A stretch of 64,000 bases of DNA from Melolontha melolontha. Taxonomy: Eukaryota; Arthropoda; Insecta; Coleoptera; Scarabaeidae. Below are positions 12,401 through 24,432 of the stretch, piece after piece. Each line of letters starts with the position of its first letter. The first letter of the stretch is position 1. Location: NCBI GenBank assembly GCA_935421215.2, contig OW285238.1:56599126-56663125 (forward strand), read 5' to 3'. The notes below the pieces were generated by a model. That model saw only the letters and a program-made list of their open reading frames with translations, was not told where the DNA came from and did no database searches. The position numbers and the translations under genes are program-made.

Positions 12401-13140
12401 CTGATAATAAGAACAATATTTATTCCATAGTTACGTTTCGCCAGTATTCACACTGTCTTTGTCAAACTGTAACTTTATTAATTCAAATTAGTGAATGTTT
12501 AAAATAAAAGTTATACTGTATGTTTAATATTAAAATTAAGATTTAAATTTACGTATTAAAATAAGTAGTTATATGCAATAGTGCAAGTTCTCAGTTTGCG
12601 TTTTAAAACATTAATGTGTCTGTGTGTATTCATGACGACTATCTGTTTTATATTTCTGACTTTTTATGTACATGTTCTTCCATTCCTTTCTAAACTCTCG
12701 TACTTATTTTCGCAAGGGAGGATTATTGTTGAAGTGTCGCCGGTAGGGGGTTTATATGATGGACAAATATATTGTTCAAATATCATTTATATCGGTTCTA
12801 ATTTTTATTTTCTTTTGTATATAGATTATTTTCAATATATTTCTGGCTTTGTTGTTTTTCATGAATTTTATAATACAAGTCTGTTGGAAGCTAATTATGT
12901 TTGGTTTGCTTCATGTTTTTTTAAAACTCTAGTATTGTTTGAAAATTCCTGTACGTTTAATTGTTCTTGTAAGTATTGTGTTGTTTGTCCGTTATATACA
13001 CCCTTGCAGTCATTGCATGAAATTTCATATATAATGTGAGTTTTCTTTAATATGGGTAGTTTACTTTTAATTTAGAATGTATGTTATTAAGTTCATCGCA
13101 GTTTTTGTAAGCTACTTCAATACTACATGGTACTAATATT
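12400..13140 (-). pseudogene. Penelope-like element remnant with GIY-YIG domain
   Basis: The - strand reads THIIYEISCNDCKGVYNGQ then TTQYLQEQ (about 13050-12975). This is the (G)IY...YxGQT core of the GIY-YIG endonuclease of Penelope-like elements, including the Cys pair. Just upstream in another frame is PCSIEVAYKNCDELNN. Downstream, near 12470-12430 on the same strand, the words ACTGGCGAAACGTAA resemble the GAAAC end of the hammerhead-like motif found in other Penelope copies here, but the CUGANGA core is lost. A long ORF on the + strand (12581-13039) is only the shadow of this remnant. Confidence 0.7.
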
Positions 13141-13170
13141 TTGTTTATTTTTTCTTATAGATTTTTTATA

Positions 13171-14337
13171 CAGGTTCCCTGAGGTAACCGACAAACTTAC
13201 ACAATGTGTTCTAGAGGTGATTCTGAACAAAAAAGTTTATATACACTTTAGCTTAATTTCTTAATTGTTCTTAAGATTTCAACAAAAGAAGAGAACTGTT
13301 TCAGTAATGTATTTAATCATGAAATGACATAACAAACTAATATTATAACAATTGTCCGAAATGTTCGCCTCTTCTTTCTAAACATATTGCTAATATTTGG
13401 GCCATATTCTATTGCTAATTAATATCTGCAAGTTCATTTCGTAGGAAATCTACTCTGCAACTATTTTTTCCATGAATTCTTCTCGCGTGTTTGGTTTACC
13501 GGTATAGTAGACACGATTTTTTAGACAACCCCAAAAAAGAAAGTGCAATAGCAAGGTGTCTGTCTATTACCAGTCCAGGAAAATTTTGATTTAAAAAGTC
13601 AATAACTTGCCTACTAAAATGCGGTGAAAGGCCGTCCTATTGCTAAAACATGCTACCTCGAGTTTCCAGTGGAATATTTTCCAATAATCCCGGTAAAGTA
13701 TCTTCTAAGAAATTCCTATAATAATTTTCCATAAGATTTCTTTGGATAAAATGTGGCCCAATAATGGCATTGTTTAACAACCCACACCATACATATACAG
13801 AAAAACGATGTCAGTGATTAACCGAAACTATATTATGTGGGTTTCAGTCGCCTAAGTGTGAGAATTCCCGAGTGTTGTTTATACTTTCTCGAGTAAATTG
13901 AGACTCGTCTGCAAAAAGAATACCCAGAATAAGTTCTAAATTGTTCTGTAACCATTGACATTACTGTACGCGATTCACGAAATCTCTTGGTAGCATATGA
14001 TGAGCTATCTGCAGATGATAGGGAAAAAGCCCATTGGAATGTAAAATTCGCCATACATGAGTTTGACAAACATCGGCCATGGTAGATATCCTGCGTATAT
14101 TTATGGATGGATCTTGTTCAACTTCATTTAGGACAACATTAGCAATTGTTATAATATTAGTTTATTAATTTGTTATGTAATTTCATGATTAAATACATTA
14201 CAGGAACAGTTTTCTTCTCTTGTTAACATTTTAAGAACAAAAACGGAATTAAGCTAAAGTATATATAAACTTTTTTGTTCAGAATCATCTCTAGAACACA
14301 TTGTGTAAGTTTGACGGTCACCTCAGAGAACACCCTG
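13171..14337 (-). mobile_element. DD41D-type element, internally deleted
   Basis: Inverted ends of about 185-195 bp (13171-13352 and 14140-14337) share long words such as AAACTTACACAATGTGTTCT and CATAACAAA(C/T)TAAT. The outer bases are CAGG on both sides; TA precedes the left end, while the right flank is TC, probably a mutated TA. The coding part reads on the - strand. Confidence 0.82.
13370..14139 (-). pseudogene. DD41D-type transposase remnant
   Basis: Reading from 14139 downward: NIRRISTMADVCQTHVWRIL (second helix-turn-helix), LGILFADESQFTRESINNT (first catalytic Asp), HRFSVYVWCGLLNNAIIGPH, then a decayed DGLSPHFSRQVIDFL in the place of the second catalytic block. The N-terminal DNA-binding part is deleted between the right terminal repeat and NIRRIS. 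Several in-frame stops are present. It belongs to the same family as the proteins at 1969 and 48500. Confidence 0.78.
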
Positions 14338-14427
14338 TCTAAGGTATTGGAACATACTTATATTTATAAAACGATATTTATATAAACAATCTATCAGAAA
14401 TAATTAGTATCATGCTATCTCTTACAG

Positions 14428-15150
14428 GGTATGTTGGAGCCATCTCGGCAACGAATAAGTTAGGCGTATAGTGTCGCTCTAGTAGCTTAGCTACTTACAG
14501 AAACTGTCGCGAGCGTGCGTCTCTTGGCCGTCAGATGTCTTGGGCATTTTCTCATGACATGTGACGTACAAGATTGTGTATATTTAGTGGCGACGCAAAG
14601 CATTTGGTGTGCTTCCCATCATACACTAACGAGAATTAGGATGTGTTCGAAACACGTGTCAGTACATGGAAGACACCAATGCGAAATAAGTATGCATTGC
14701 GTATATTCCTGTGTACATATACAGATATGTTTTAACATTTTCGTATTACTGTATTTTACTCTTCGTGATAGATAAATATTAATATCCTTTATATGGTATA
14801 TTGTAGCCATGTAGGCTACGGGTACTGGATTACACAGTTAAACGTATAGCTTCCTTCTAGTAGCTTACCTGCTCACGAAAATGGTCGCTACCGTGCCTCT
14901 CTTGGCTGTCAAATGGGTTGACACGTTTGCTCATGACATTTGACCTACAAAATTGTGTATATATATAGCGGTGACGCAAGGCATTTTGTGTGCCACTCCT
15001 CATGCACTGACGAAAACTAGGACGAGTTCGAAATACATGTCTATACACTCAATCAACTAATGCCAAATAAGTATGCGTTGTGTATATCCCTATGTATATA
15101 TACACATCCGTTTTCAAAATTTTTTTATTACTATACAATCCTAGTTGTGT
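14428..15150. repeat. Tandem duplication, unit about 366 bp
   Basis: Two consecutive, diverged copies: the first from about 14428, the second from about 14793. Shared words in the same order include CTAGTAGCTTA, CTCTCTTGGC, GTGTATAT(A)T, GCGACGCAA/GTGACGCAA, CGAAAACTAGGA/CGAGAATTAGGA and AAATAAGTATGC(A/G)TTG. No coding sequence was recognised in either. Confidence 0.75.
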
Positions 15151-15465
15151 ATAACGACAAAGAAGGAAAGTGGCGAAAGGTAAATATGAGTAATGCCCTC
15201 ATACAAGAGATCGCGATCCAATGTTCACATAGTAACGAGAAAATGATTGTTCCTTATTCGAGTCTGGCTCTGTCGCAGTTACCTATACGGGCGACAATAC
15301 GGACTTCCACCGTTAATTGATCAGTAATTCTCTCTACCGACCAATTTTGTTCTATCGGTATTTGTCAGTACTACCACAAATTTAATATATATATATATAA
15401 GTAAGTGTATTCACATAATTAAAACCAGGACCCCATAGGAATGCTACATAAAATTAACAACTAAT

Positions 15466-15540
15466 GATAAAAACACACAATGTTGTATTAGATTTACACA
15501 CACAAAGTGTAAATCTAATACAACATTGTGTGTTTTTATC
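15466..15540. repeat. Perfect 34-bp hairpin
   Basis: Arms 15466-15499 and 15507-15540 are exact reverse complements (GATAAAAACACACAATGTTG...), separated by 7 bases. The word TTAACAACTAA(T/C)GAT occurs at the left arm's edge and again near 15587, so a larger duplicated unit may be involved. Confidence 0.85.
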
Positions 15541-15677
15541 GTTTGATATGGATTTACATCAAGTAAAGGCAGAATCGATTCAAATTAACAACTAACGATT
15601 TTTGTTTTATTATAAACATAATAATTTTATTTTAAAAGAAGTTTTACGTTCAAATTATTTAGCTATATTTGCATTAT

Positions 15678-15823
15678 ACAAAAAGGTTTTATTTAAGAAT
15701 GACAATACGTTAAGCACGTATAAAGCGTTTGTACAATATGAAACAAACATGTAAATAATTTACATATCTGTCCATGTGCTTAGTTACAGATATGTAAATT
15801 ATTTACATGTTTGTTTCATATTG
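15678..15823. mobile_element. Foldback family with 14-bp target duplication, shortest copy (146 bp)
   Basis: The element begins ACAAAAAGGTTTTATTTAAG and ends GTTTGTTTCATATTG. It is flanked by TATATTTGCATTAT (15664-15677) and TATATTTGCATTAA (15824-15837), 13 of 14 matching. The inner part is a palindrome with arms CAATATGAAACAAACATGTA... of 38 bp around a 14-base loop. The same ends and the same length of target duplication occur at 36235-37392 and 55875-56743. This copy lacks the hammerhead motifs of the two longer ones. Confidence 0.85.
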
Positions 15824-15837
15824 TATATTTGCATTAA

Positions 15838-17019
15838 TTGAAATGCGCCATAGCCTTGTCGACATATTCGAAGTAAAGGCTGTTATTGATATCCGCAAAC
15901 AAAAAACATCACCATATATATGTGCGGACATAAATGTTTTGGATGAAACCAACAACATTCACTACTCCTATCAATAAGAACTTATTGTTAGAGGTATTTT
16001 GTTAGGAACTGTGTCGATTTTTTTTTACAGATCAACGAACTTGAACTACCGCTATATTTCGGTAAATATATAATAAGCAAAAATATGGACCGACACACAT
16101 TTTGGCCCTAAAAATTTGGAAATTTTTGATGAATTACAAATAATTTTCTTTTTCGATTTTAGATATATATGTACGTATTCTTCAGATTCGCCAGCTTTAT
16201 CACTATTCAGCAGTAACCCTGCATTTTACACTTGAAATAAGTCTTTCTATAAATGATAATTTAGAACTAAAATTTAATAGAGAAAACAACAGAAACTGAA
16301 AATTATTTTCAAGTTGTCTATTCCAATTTGGTAGCAAATTTAATTTTTAATATTTTTTCAAGAATAGTATTGTATTTTATTAGAATATGGACTCAATAAT
16401 TCGTATTTTGGTGACCTGTCGCCGTTAATAAATCAGTCGTTGTTGTTTGAAGGTACGCCGTGTAAACAGAAAGCTAACCAGCCGTGAAAAGTGCTTAAAC
16501 AAACACATGCATGATTGAACATTGTCGATACTGGCTGTCTTCTTTGCTATAATTCTATTCTAAACAACTAACTGTAGGAATTTTGGCGAAATATTTATGT
16601 ACGCCTTCGAAATAAGAATTATTTCATTGTTCTTATCTTACTTAAAACATAATTTTGAAAAATTATTTTTCCTATTTTATATTCTAACAAATGTTTCGTA
16701 CCGATATTATGTTAGCAAAGATATTGCCATAAAAACGCTTAACCGAAATTATTTTTGTTACTCATATCTAACACCAGTGTTGATTTAAGATACCAGAATA
16801 GAATTTATTATCTAAATAAGCATCAATATTTAGGTATACACCTACATAAATATTAATGTACCTGCAATATAAAAACTATGTCAAATATTGAATTATAATA
16901 CTAGTTTACAAACTCCAGACCTCCAAAGTTTGTGGTGCAATTTGAATAAGAAAAACTGATACCTTTCAGGCATGTTTTATTCAACTAGAAATACACTTTC
17001 TTAAACAATTTGTTAAAAA
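15838..17019. other. AT-rich non-coding stretch
   Basis: No gene, RNA or repeat can be supported. Short ORFs here are AT-rich and have no recognisable motif. Confidence 0.4.
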
Positions 17020-17290
17020 GATTGAACGTATTTTGCACTACAAAAGATGCTCTAAATGACCTCCATCCACTTCAAGGCAGAGATTTGGTACGTTTTCTTA
17101 TAATATTAATAATTAATTTCTCTATGTGCCTGCAGAGATATTATTTACGGCTTCTTTAATTCCAACTTCCACTTCATATAAATTGCGAAATCGGTTCTAT
17201 AATAATGTATCCTTTAAATGTTCAAACAAGAAAAAATTTAAACTTGCTAATTCTAGTGAATAGCCGTCCACGAATCAGAAAATTTTTCCA
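17020..17290 (-). pseudogene. C-terminal scrap of a Tc1/mariner-superfamily transposase
   Basis: The - strand reads NLYEVEVGIKEAVNNIS and then, across frame changes, a decayed form of the family C-terminus (…RxKSLxxWMEVI-SIFC in the place of C(L/I)E(V/M)DGGHFEHLL). Weak, but it resembles the ends of the better-preserved DD41D-type proteins in this window. Confidence 0.4.
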
Positions 17291-17411
17291 AATAATTAAT
17301 CGTAGTTTGTACAATATGTAGAGAAGCTGTGTCGCTGATATGGGTGCTATGGGTGCTATCGGTGAAGCCAGTTTGTCAGTGGTGTCTATGCCCCTTTTGT
17401 TCTGTTTTGTT

Positions 17412-17504
17412 CTACGATTTAATTGGGATATATTGCCTAAATGAACTTTTTCCTCGATACGATACTAGTTGTTCGTTAACAGCAAGATTTTCATACGGGG
17501 CGAA
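17412..17504 (-). pseudogene. piggyBac transposase scrap
   Basis: A 30-codon stretch on the - strand reads FAPYENLAVNEQLVSYRGKS then SFRQYIPIKS and a stop. This is the block around the first catalytic Asp of piggyBac transposases (xVDEQLVxFRGxxxFRQYIPxK); here that Asp is Asn. No other part of the element was recognised. Confidence 0.7.
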
Positions 17505-18924
17505 AATTTTTGCGGTTTGACCAATGAATCAAAGAGAGTTGATCGATTGATGTCAATTTATCATGTCTTAGATATATTGGCCTTTCTTCCTTATCATCAA
17601 AGCATAAAAAACCAGCTTATGTTGCAAAATATTTTGAGTGACATTGTAGCTTTGAATGTAGCTTTGCCATCAGAGTCACTCCATAACTCTGTATGCCTAT
17701 GTACCACCTTTGTGCCACCTTTGTGCACACCAACCAGAAGTAATAAACCTGCAAAAAAATTACAAACCATATTTATACATTTCGCTTCCAATTCCTCTCG
17801 CAAAATTTAATTCACCTTTTTCATCTTATTTCATTTTGTTTATTCTATCTCTAAAAACTTCTGTAAATGTTTTACTTATCTATAAATTTTAAGTGATATT
17901 CTATAGTTACCTATTGCACACTTACTATATAATTGTATGACTAATATACCACAACCAAAACTGTTACGTTAAACAAAGCTTTATCGCCACAAAATGGTAC
18001 AACACAGACTAAATTTCGACCGATGCATTACTCAACAAGTATCAGATAGAAATGGCTTGCCTGCATACAGTGCATAGGTTATATTTGTGCCGAAGTTTGA
18101 ACAGGTTACAAGGGACAAATACGCATAATAGAAATACTGGGTACAGCTGTACCCATAAGCAAAAGACGAGTTTATTGTTTTCTCCACATTTATTATTATT
18201 AGAAAAAAACAGTTAAGTGAATTTGTGTATATACCTACACTCTAGGATAACGTGAAACCGTGATGCCTTAAAATTTATTTTAACAGATAATTAATATCAT
18301 TCTAAGGACTGGGCAGAAACGATATACAGTAAAAAGGCTTAAAAGCACGCAAGAATACACACAGAAAAGAGCAACAAAAATACAACACAACGATCGACAA
18401 CAAATAATATAACTGACATGTAAACAAATAAAAATACAAAGATGAGAAATGTCACCAATTCTCGAAATATTAAAATATTCTAACATAGGGATTTGGATGC
18501 AGCCAACTATAGTCAGGTGATTTTGCTCACGGCGTATGGAGTGAAAAAGCGCTTAAGTAGAAAAGTAAAACATTTTTTTTGTACCAACAAAAATTTTATT
18601 TAAAAGTCACCTTCTCGTCAAATATCCCTCGTATGGATCTTCTGACAGGGTACTCATACTAGTTCGACCTCCAGATATTATAATTATTCAATAACAATCA
18701 ACAAACTAACAACACAAATTAGTCTCATATTTAAATATAACTTCGTTATTAAAATTTTTTATATTTTAATTGTACTGCACATTTAGTGTCCTTCACGACT
18801 TCTACACAATATTCTATCTGCAGAAAATAATAATTATAAACAACGATAAAATTTAAGAAAACCTCATCAACTACTGATTTTCTTTTATCATATTGACAGA
18901 ATTAGTTCTTCTTTTAATTATTAT
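17505..18924. other. Mostly unassigned AT-rich stretch
   Basis: Decayed piggyBac sequence may extend a little beyond 17504. Otherwise nothing was recognised. A perfect 16-bp palindrome GGGTACAGCTGTACCC lies near 18139. Confidence 0.35.
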
Positions 18925-19356
18925 TAGAGACCGGACATGAGAGGTTGATGACTCATCGCCCACGAGCGTACTATTGAACATTTGTATTTTTAAAGTTTTT
19001 AATTTTATTTATATAATCATTCTTATAATAATAAAACGGGTATTTATACGACTACAAAATACGAAATACATTTTTATTTGTTCATTTTATAGTTCAAGTT
19101 GAGTAAAGGAGTATTTAATTTCTAAATAGAGTAAATTATTAAAACTCCACCCACTTCTATCTATGCTCATTAAAACATAAATTTAACTATAAATATCCAA
19201 CAAAAAACGTCGGAATTCTCTATGAAAACCGATGTGCACGCTAGCCAGATCAATAGTACATTCAATAACAGAGTTATGTACTTACAGATGCTGTAGACTA
19301 TTTATATCGTCCGTCGTAATGACGACGTCATTTCAGCCCGATTTGTCTGGTCTCTA
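18925..19356. mobile_element. hAT-type MITE (432 bp)
   Basis: Ends read inward TAGAGACCGGACA (left) and TAGAGACCAGACA (right). The 8 bases directly outside are ATTATTAT on both sides (18917-18924 and 19357-19364). An 8-bp duplication plus TAG... ends fits hAT. The duplicated 8-mer is low complexity, so it is weaker evidence than the inverted ends. There is no transposase inside. Confidence 0.72.
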
Positions 19357-19368
19357 ATTATTATATTA

Positions 19369-20129
19369 CGAGGTTAGACTGAAAAGTAATGCACACATGC
19401 TTGTACAGTGCGAACAAAAACAAATACAAGGACGAAAAGTATATTAAAGTAAAATTCTTAAGCTTCAAAATCATATATTTATTTTGCTGCATAGTCACCG
19501 TTAAAGCTAACACATTTCTCCCAACGTGTAACAAGTTTTTTCATTCAGTCACTAAAAAATTCTTCGGACTTTTCTCGAATCCAGGACTTGACAGCTGCCT
19601 TCACCTCATAGTCCGAGGTGTAATGATTACCCTTGAGGTCTTTCTTGAGTAGAGGAAAAAAATAAAAATCGCAAGGCACAAGATCTGAGGCGTAAGGATT
19701 GCCTAGAATCGGTTTCAATTTCAAACTCATTCCAATCGACGCTGTTTGTTGGCGGATGTGTTGGTGTGATCGGACGTCCGCCGCATGTTTTATTAACAAT
19801 TATAGCTTTTCCAGGCTCGCAATCACAAAATTTAATTACCCATCGATTTACAGTAGACCTATCAACAGCATCGTCACCATAAGTATTCTTTAAACGGTAA
19901 TGAATCTCGTGAGGAGAATTTCTTTTTCAGCAGGCAAAACTTCGACAACGGCACGCCGTTTAACTCGGGTTGACATTGCACTAGACCACATCTCCATACA
20001 CTGGATGAATTCAACTATTTCAAACCTGTGCATGAGTATATAGAGGGAGAATGTCACTTCCACATTCCACCTGGCGCGCTTTTGAAGGTCAATACGAGCA
20101 TATGTGCATTACTTTTCAGCCTAACCTCG
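19369..20129 (-). mobile_element. Internally deleted mariner element
   Basis: Ends read inward CGAGGTTAGACTGAAAAGTA and CGAGGTTAGGCTGAAAAGTA, continuing ATGCACA, with TA outside each (19367-19368, 20130-20131). On the - strand, about 19975-19800 encodes the mariner N-terminus (VKRRAVVEVLPAEKEIPHEI, then NTYGDDAVDRSTVNRWVIKF); it is joined by deletion to the C-terminal part YASDLVPCDFYFFPLLKKDL (from about 19700), which holds the third catalytic Asp. The block with the first two catalytic Asp residues is gone. It starts 5 bases after the hAT MITE's target duplication. Confidence 0.9.
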
Positions 20130-20349
20130 TATTTCAGTAATTATTTACTATAATTTTTTTATAGTTTCGATATCCTTAAGTAATTCCGGAATTTGAATTT
20201 GGCGTTCGAAGTGATGGTAATACAGCTCTATAGCGCTAGATGTTGTGAGCTACGTCTATACTAAGTCAGTCTATCGAACGGTACTTTGCTAAGTCTTGAA
20301 GTGTGTTTAATTTTGTTGACTTGTGTTTAAGTTATTCTGCGGCACTACA

Positions 20350-21160
20350 ATGTCTGATGTGAAACAAGCGTTTGGTGAGGATGCTTTAGCCCAGATGCAA
20401 ACTTATGAGTCGATGTGTGCCGGTTGATGACGATGAACGTTCCGTTCGTCCAAAATGTGACAGAAGTACATAATTCCATCCTGCAAGACAGAAGAAGAAC
20501 AATTCATGACATCTGCATCATTGTCGGCTTGTAGTATGGCGTTGTTGAATGTATTATGTGCAGCGAACTCAACATGCGGCGTATTGCTACGAAGTTTGTG
20601 CCAAGGTTACCTAGCATTGAACAACAACGACACCCTGTTCATATATGTATTGAGCTAAAAGGAATACGAACTTCAGGACCAGAATCATTACTAGCGACGA
20701 ATCGTGAGTGTAGCTAGCAATGTCAAGTCAATGTTGGTTCGCTTCTTTGACGCCGATGGGATCGTGTACAAAGAATTTCTCCCACTTCCAAGAAAGGAGT
20801 TAATGGACGATTTTATTCTGATATTCTTAGGCGACTAAGAAAAACCTTTCGACGCAAGCTTCCTGCCAAGTGGCGCAACAATTTGGGAATCACACACCGC
20901 GACAATGCACTAACTCACACGCGCCTGTTTTTAGCCTCAAGGAAGACGGCAGTACTACCTCACCCTCCCTACTGCCAAGTCTTGCCCCTTATGACTTCTT
21001 CCTGTTTCCGAAGTTGAAACTGAAACTTAAGGAGGTGCCGTTATGGGTGAACCGCAGGTAGTGTTGATCACGCGAAGACTTCCAGCACTGCTTCCAGTCA
21101 TGAAGAACAAGTTGAGCTGTGATCGATGTATTCACGCGAAAGGAAAGTACTTTGAATATA
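20350..21160 (+). pseudogene. Mariner transposase pseudogene
   Basis: Starting at ATG 20350 (MSDVKQAFGEDALAQMQTYE), the + strand follows a mariner protein in pieces: RPKCDRST, then MRRIATKFVPRLPSIEQQRH, then GRFYSDILRRLRKTFRRKLP, ITHRDNALTHTRLFLASRKT (second catalytic Asp), VLPHPPYCQVLPLMTS and FPKLKLKLKEVPL. There are frameshifts in nearly every block. It resembles the remnant at 5395-5760. Confidence 0.75.
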
Positions 21161-23130
21161 ACTAAAAAGGCTAATTTTATGAAACTGTATACTGATATAC
21201 TCCAAATTGACTTGTCTTTCCTAGATAGCTATATTGATATTGACGAATGTCTTGTTGCTTTTTATGACAAACTTGATTCTGTTTTATCTTTCTGTTCCTG
21301 TGCAAAGATCTTCTTCAAATAGAACTTACCATCCGTGGTATACTAAAAACATAAAGAAATACCTTTTTTTGAAGCGTCATTATCATAGGAAGTGGAAATC
21401 TACTGGTAAATTACAAATCGGAGTCTTAAAGAATTCGAATAATTACTAAAACAGTTAGTTAAACATGTTATATACAAGATAATAGAAGAAAAACTTATTA
21501 ATGATTCGTCTCAATTCTGGGTTTTCCTTAAATCAAAACGCAACATGTCTATAATTTCTAGGATTTCAAGTAACTTACATTTTGATAATCAGGAATATTT
21601 CGAACCACAAACCATTATTTACGCCTTCGCATCTGCATTTGCTGAAGTTTATTTTCCTAAAAACTTCCTGATGCGTCACTTGAGTGAGATGCTATTAGTA
21701 GTTATCCGCTTATCGGTGTTTCTTCTGTTACAAAGCGTGATATCGAAGCCAATAGGAATCTGAAGAATAAACATACTGTTGGAGACGATAATATTAATAC
21801 ATATTTGGTTAAGGCCTACGCCAATATTATTGCTCATCCACTCTCCAATCTTTTCAATTTATCCATTCGAACATCTTCATTCCCACAAGCTTGGAAAATT
21901 GCTAGATCTTCGTTTTTACGAAAATTTTTGATCCCGTCCCTCACAAAATAATCTCGTTAAAATGTCTGCTCCTATTTCTCCTTCACACCATGGGTTTGTG
22001 AAAAATCGCTCCATTCTATCAGACTTGTGCTGCATAACTCAAAATATTGCCGAAGCTTTAGACGACGCTACTCAATTACATGTTATTTATACGGATTTCA
22101 TTCGCTCATTTGATACCATTGACCATATTTTACTATTACAAAAATTGACATCTCTTGAGTTTAACGATGTTCAGGTATGTTCTGGAGTTCCTTAAGGTTT
22201 AAACTTCGGTCCGCATATGTTTAACATATTTACCAACGAACCAATAACATCACTTGACTGCAATGTATTGGCTTATGCAAATGGCCCTAAAATGCAATAC
22301 AATAATAACTGATATGGAATTTTTCCAAAAAGCTTGAATACTATCCACATCTGGTATCGTATGAATAAATTTAATTTAAATATTTCCAAATGCGTTGTGA
22401 CTTTTACGAAGAAAATAAATTATATGAACTCTCTTTAGTACGTCGATAATACATTTAGAGAGAAACGAAACTCTACAAAGGATCTTGGTGTTACATTCAA
22501 CAGCAAGTTGACCTTCAACGAGCATCCCTTAAACACCGCTAGATGTTGTTATCAAAATGTCCCGAAACTTCACTAATGCGATTACCATTAAGTGGCTCTA
22601 TGTCGCATCTGTCGTTAGTAAGTTGGATTATGCGTCTTCCGTTTGATACCCAATCTATGACCTACACGGGAATTAAATTGAACGCGTTCGGCGTAAATTT
22701 TTGAAGTACTTGAGTTACAGGCTAGACTGTGTCTATCCACAACGAAATATAGACTACAGGGATTTGATTGCGAGACATAGATTGGAAAAGCTAGCGGTGC
22801 GAAGACAAAGGTACCACCCATTACCGTCAGGCACATCCTAACACAAACTATGTGTTTTCATCACCAAGAAGTAATAAATATATTACTGCACAATAGTGTA
22901 GGGCTCCATTGATGCGTCAAGAAATGAATTATTTAGCAATGCCTTTATGTTCTTGTGGAATTATTTCATTTATTTATTGATGTATTGCTGTATATCACAT
23001 AGACTAAAAATTTTGTTTTCTATTTGGGTTAGTCTGTTGGGCAAAAATAAATTATTATTATTATTATTATTACTATTATTATTATTACTATTATTATTAT
23101 TACTATTATTATTATCACTATTATTACTAG
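21161..23130 (+). mobile_element. Jockey-like non-LTR retrotransposon, copy 2
   Basis: On the + strand the order is: linker NFMKLYTDILQIDLSFLDSY and RTYHPWYTKNIKKYLFLKRH; polymerase part HHGFVKNRSILSDLCCITQN with VIYTDFIRSFDTIDH; SGVP then NFGPHMFNIFTNEP; a ruined catalytic box (LAYANGPKMQ in place of YADD); and the C-terminal RRKFLKYLSYRLDCVYPQRN (about 22690). It ends in (TTA)n at 23050-23130. Frames break repeatedly. The linker is clearly related to that of the copy at 8750-11480. A poly-Leu ORF over the (TTA)n tail is an artefact. Confidence 0.82.
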
Positions 23131-23158
23131 AGCACGGACATTCTTACCACGTGACTAT

Positions 23159-23460
23159 ATTCTCCGAATACAATAGCTGGGTTGTTCATTGTTATCGCTG
23201 CGAGATCATTTGGCCGAGGAAGTCAAACAAATACTTCATTGAATTACGCCGGGATGTACTGAGCGACGTTATACACAATTCCAATTGCCGATAGCGTTTT
23301 ATGGAATATATTCTCCGAATACAATAGCTGGGTTGTCCATTGTTATCGCTGCGACCAGGTGGCCAAGTAAGTCAAACAAATACTTCATTGAATTACGCCT
23401 GGATGTACTGAACGACGTTATACACAATTCCAATTGCCGATTGCGTTTTATGGAAATTGC
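23159..23460. repeat. Tandem duplication, unit 151 bp
   Basis: TCTCCGAATACAATAGCTGG starts at 23161 and again at 23312, and the two copies stay similar to the words CCAATTGCCGAT(A/T)GCGTTTT. Both copies can be read as NKYFIELR(R/L)DVL(S/N)DV then IHNSNCR in the same frame. I do not recognise this peptide. Confidence 0.85.
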
Positions 23461-24050
23461 ATCCGTTCTCTAATTATTACTATTAATTTCTGAGTAGCAC
23501 CTCGTATTTTTTTCTAAAACTCACGTGACTCGATTTAAAAAATTTAAAATAAATTAAAAAATTCTTTAAAACCTTAATCCTAAGTATACAACGTTAACTG
23601 AAATGTAATTATTTTCTCCATAAAATGAAATTTATCTCTTATCAAATTACCAGTAATCATCTTGTTGTAAATGCTGTGCAAACATTTTCACGGTTTATTG
23701 AACCAAAATCGAAATTAATTTGCGAGTCTCCGTCTACTCTGATATTCCTGTGTAAAATTAGAAATGGTGTAAAATTTAAACACACTTTTAATTAAAATAT
23801 TGTAATTACGCACCTTAGCAGAGAGAAGATTGTGATATAGATAATACAAATATTTTGTTCCTTGCACGTTTGTAGCAAACGTGTCTGATATAGATCTTTC
23901 TAGGCGCTGTAAGTAATTTGAATGTTCTTTTAATGCTTGTCGACAAAAGGTACATATAATTAATTAATTAATGTACAGTTATGCTGTAGAATGAAGTGTT
24001 TTTAAGTTTCAGTTTGATGTAAAATACATTTACAAAATAATTGTGAATTT
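23461..24050. other. AT-rich non-coding stretch
   Basis: Nothing recognised. Confidence 0.4.
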
Positions 24051-24051
<1 letters not shown>

Positions 24052-24109
<58 letters not shown>

Positions 24110-24379
24110 CTAAACAACTAAAGCGCCGGACCCTATGGGTCGTGAAAATGAACTCCCCCTACATGGTGGGAGGTGTTATTATCTGCTTACTAAGAATGAA
24201 GCATGCCATATGGAGGAGAGCTGCATAGTTAGGTTACGGAAAAATACCTGGAAATAAGAAATAATAAACAATAATAATAATAATATTATGATAGTTGTGC
24301 CAGCCATCTTGTTCTCACGAACCGATGGGTTAACACACTGGCAACCAAGGACAAATTGAATGTTCTTGTGAATGGAGGA

Positions 24380-24417
<38 letters not shown>

Positions 24418-24432
24418 TAATAGTAATAATTG
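24052..24432. repeat. Three AAT/TAA microsatellite tracts marking retrotransposon tails
   Basis: Tracts lie at 24052-24105, near 24270-24288 and at 24380-24432. The short segments between them end directly in (AAT)n on the + strand, as 3' ends of non-LTR elements do; the last tract is shared, tail to tail, with the - strand Jockey-like copy that follows. Confidence 0.6.

Noticed and set aside
12581..13039. 152-codon + strand ORF rich in Phe, Cys and Tyr, like a membrane protein
   Set aside because: The opposite strand encodes the GIY-YIG remnant; the hydrophobic look comes from the complement of AT-rich Asn/Lys codons.
23041..23130. Possible CRISPR-like or other spaced array
   Set aside because: Simple triplet microsatellite without spacers; in a eukaryotic context CRISPR is not expected.
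22947..23294. ORF with a long run of Leu
   Set aside because: The Leu run is the translated (TTA)n tail of a non-LTR element; it is not a gene.
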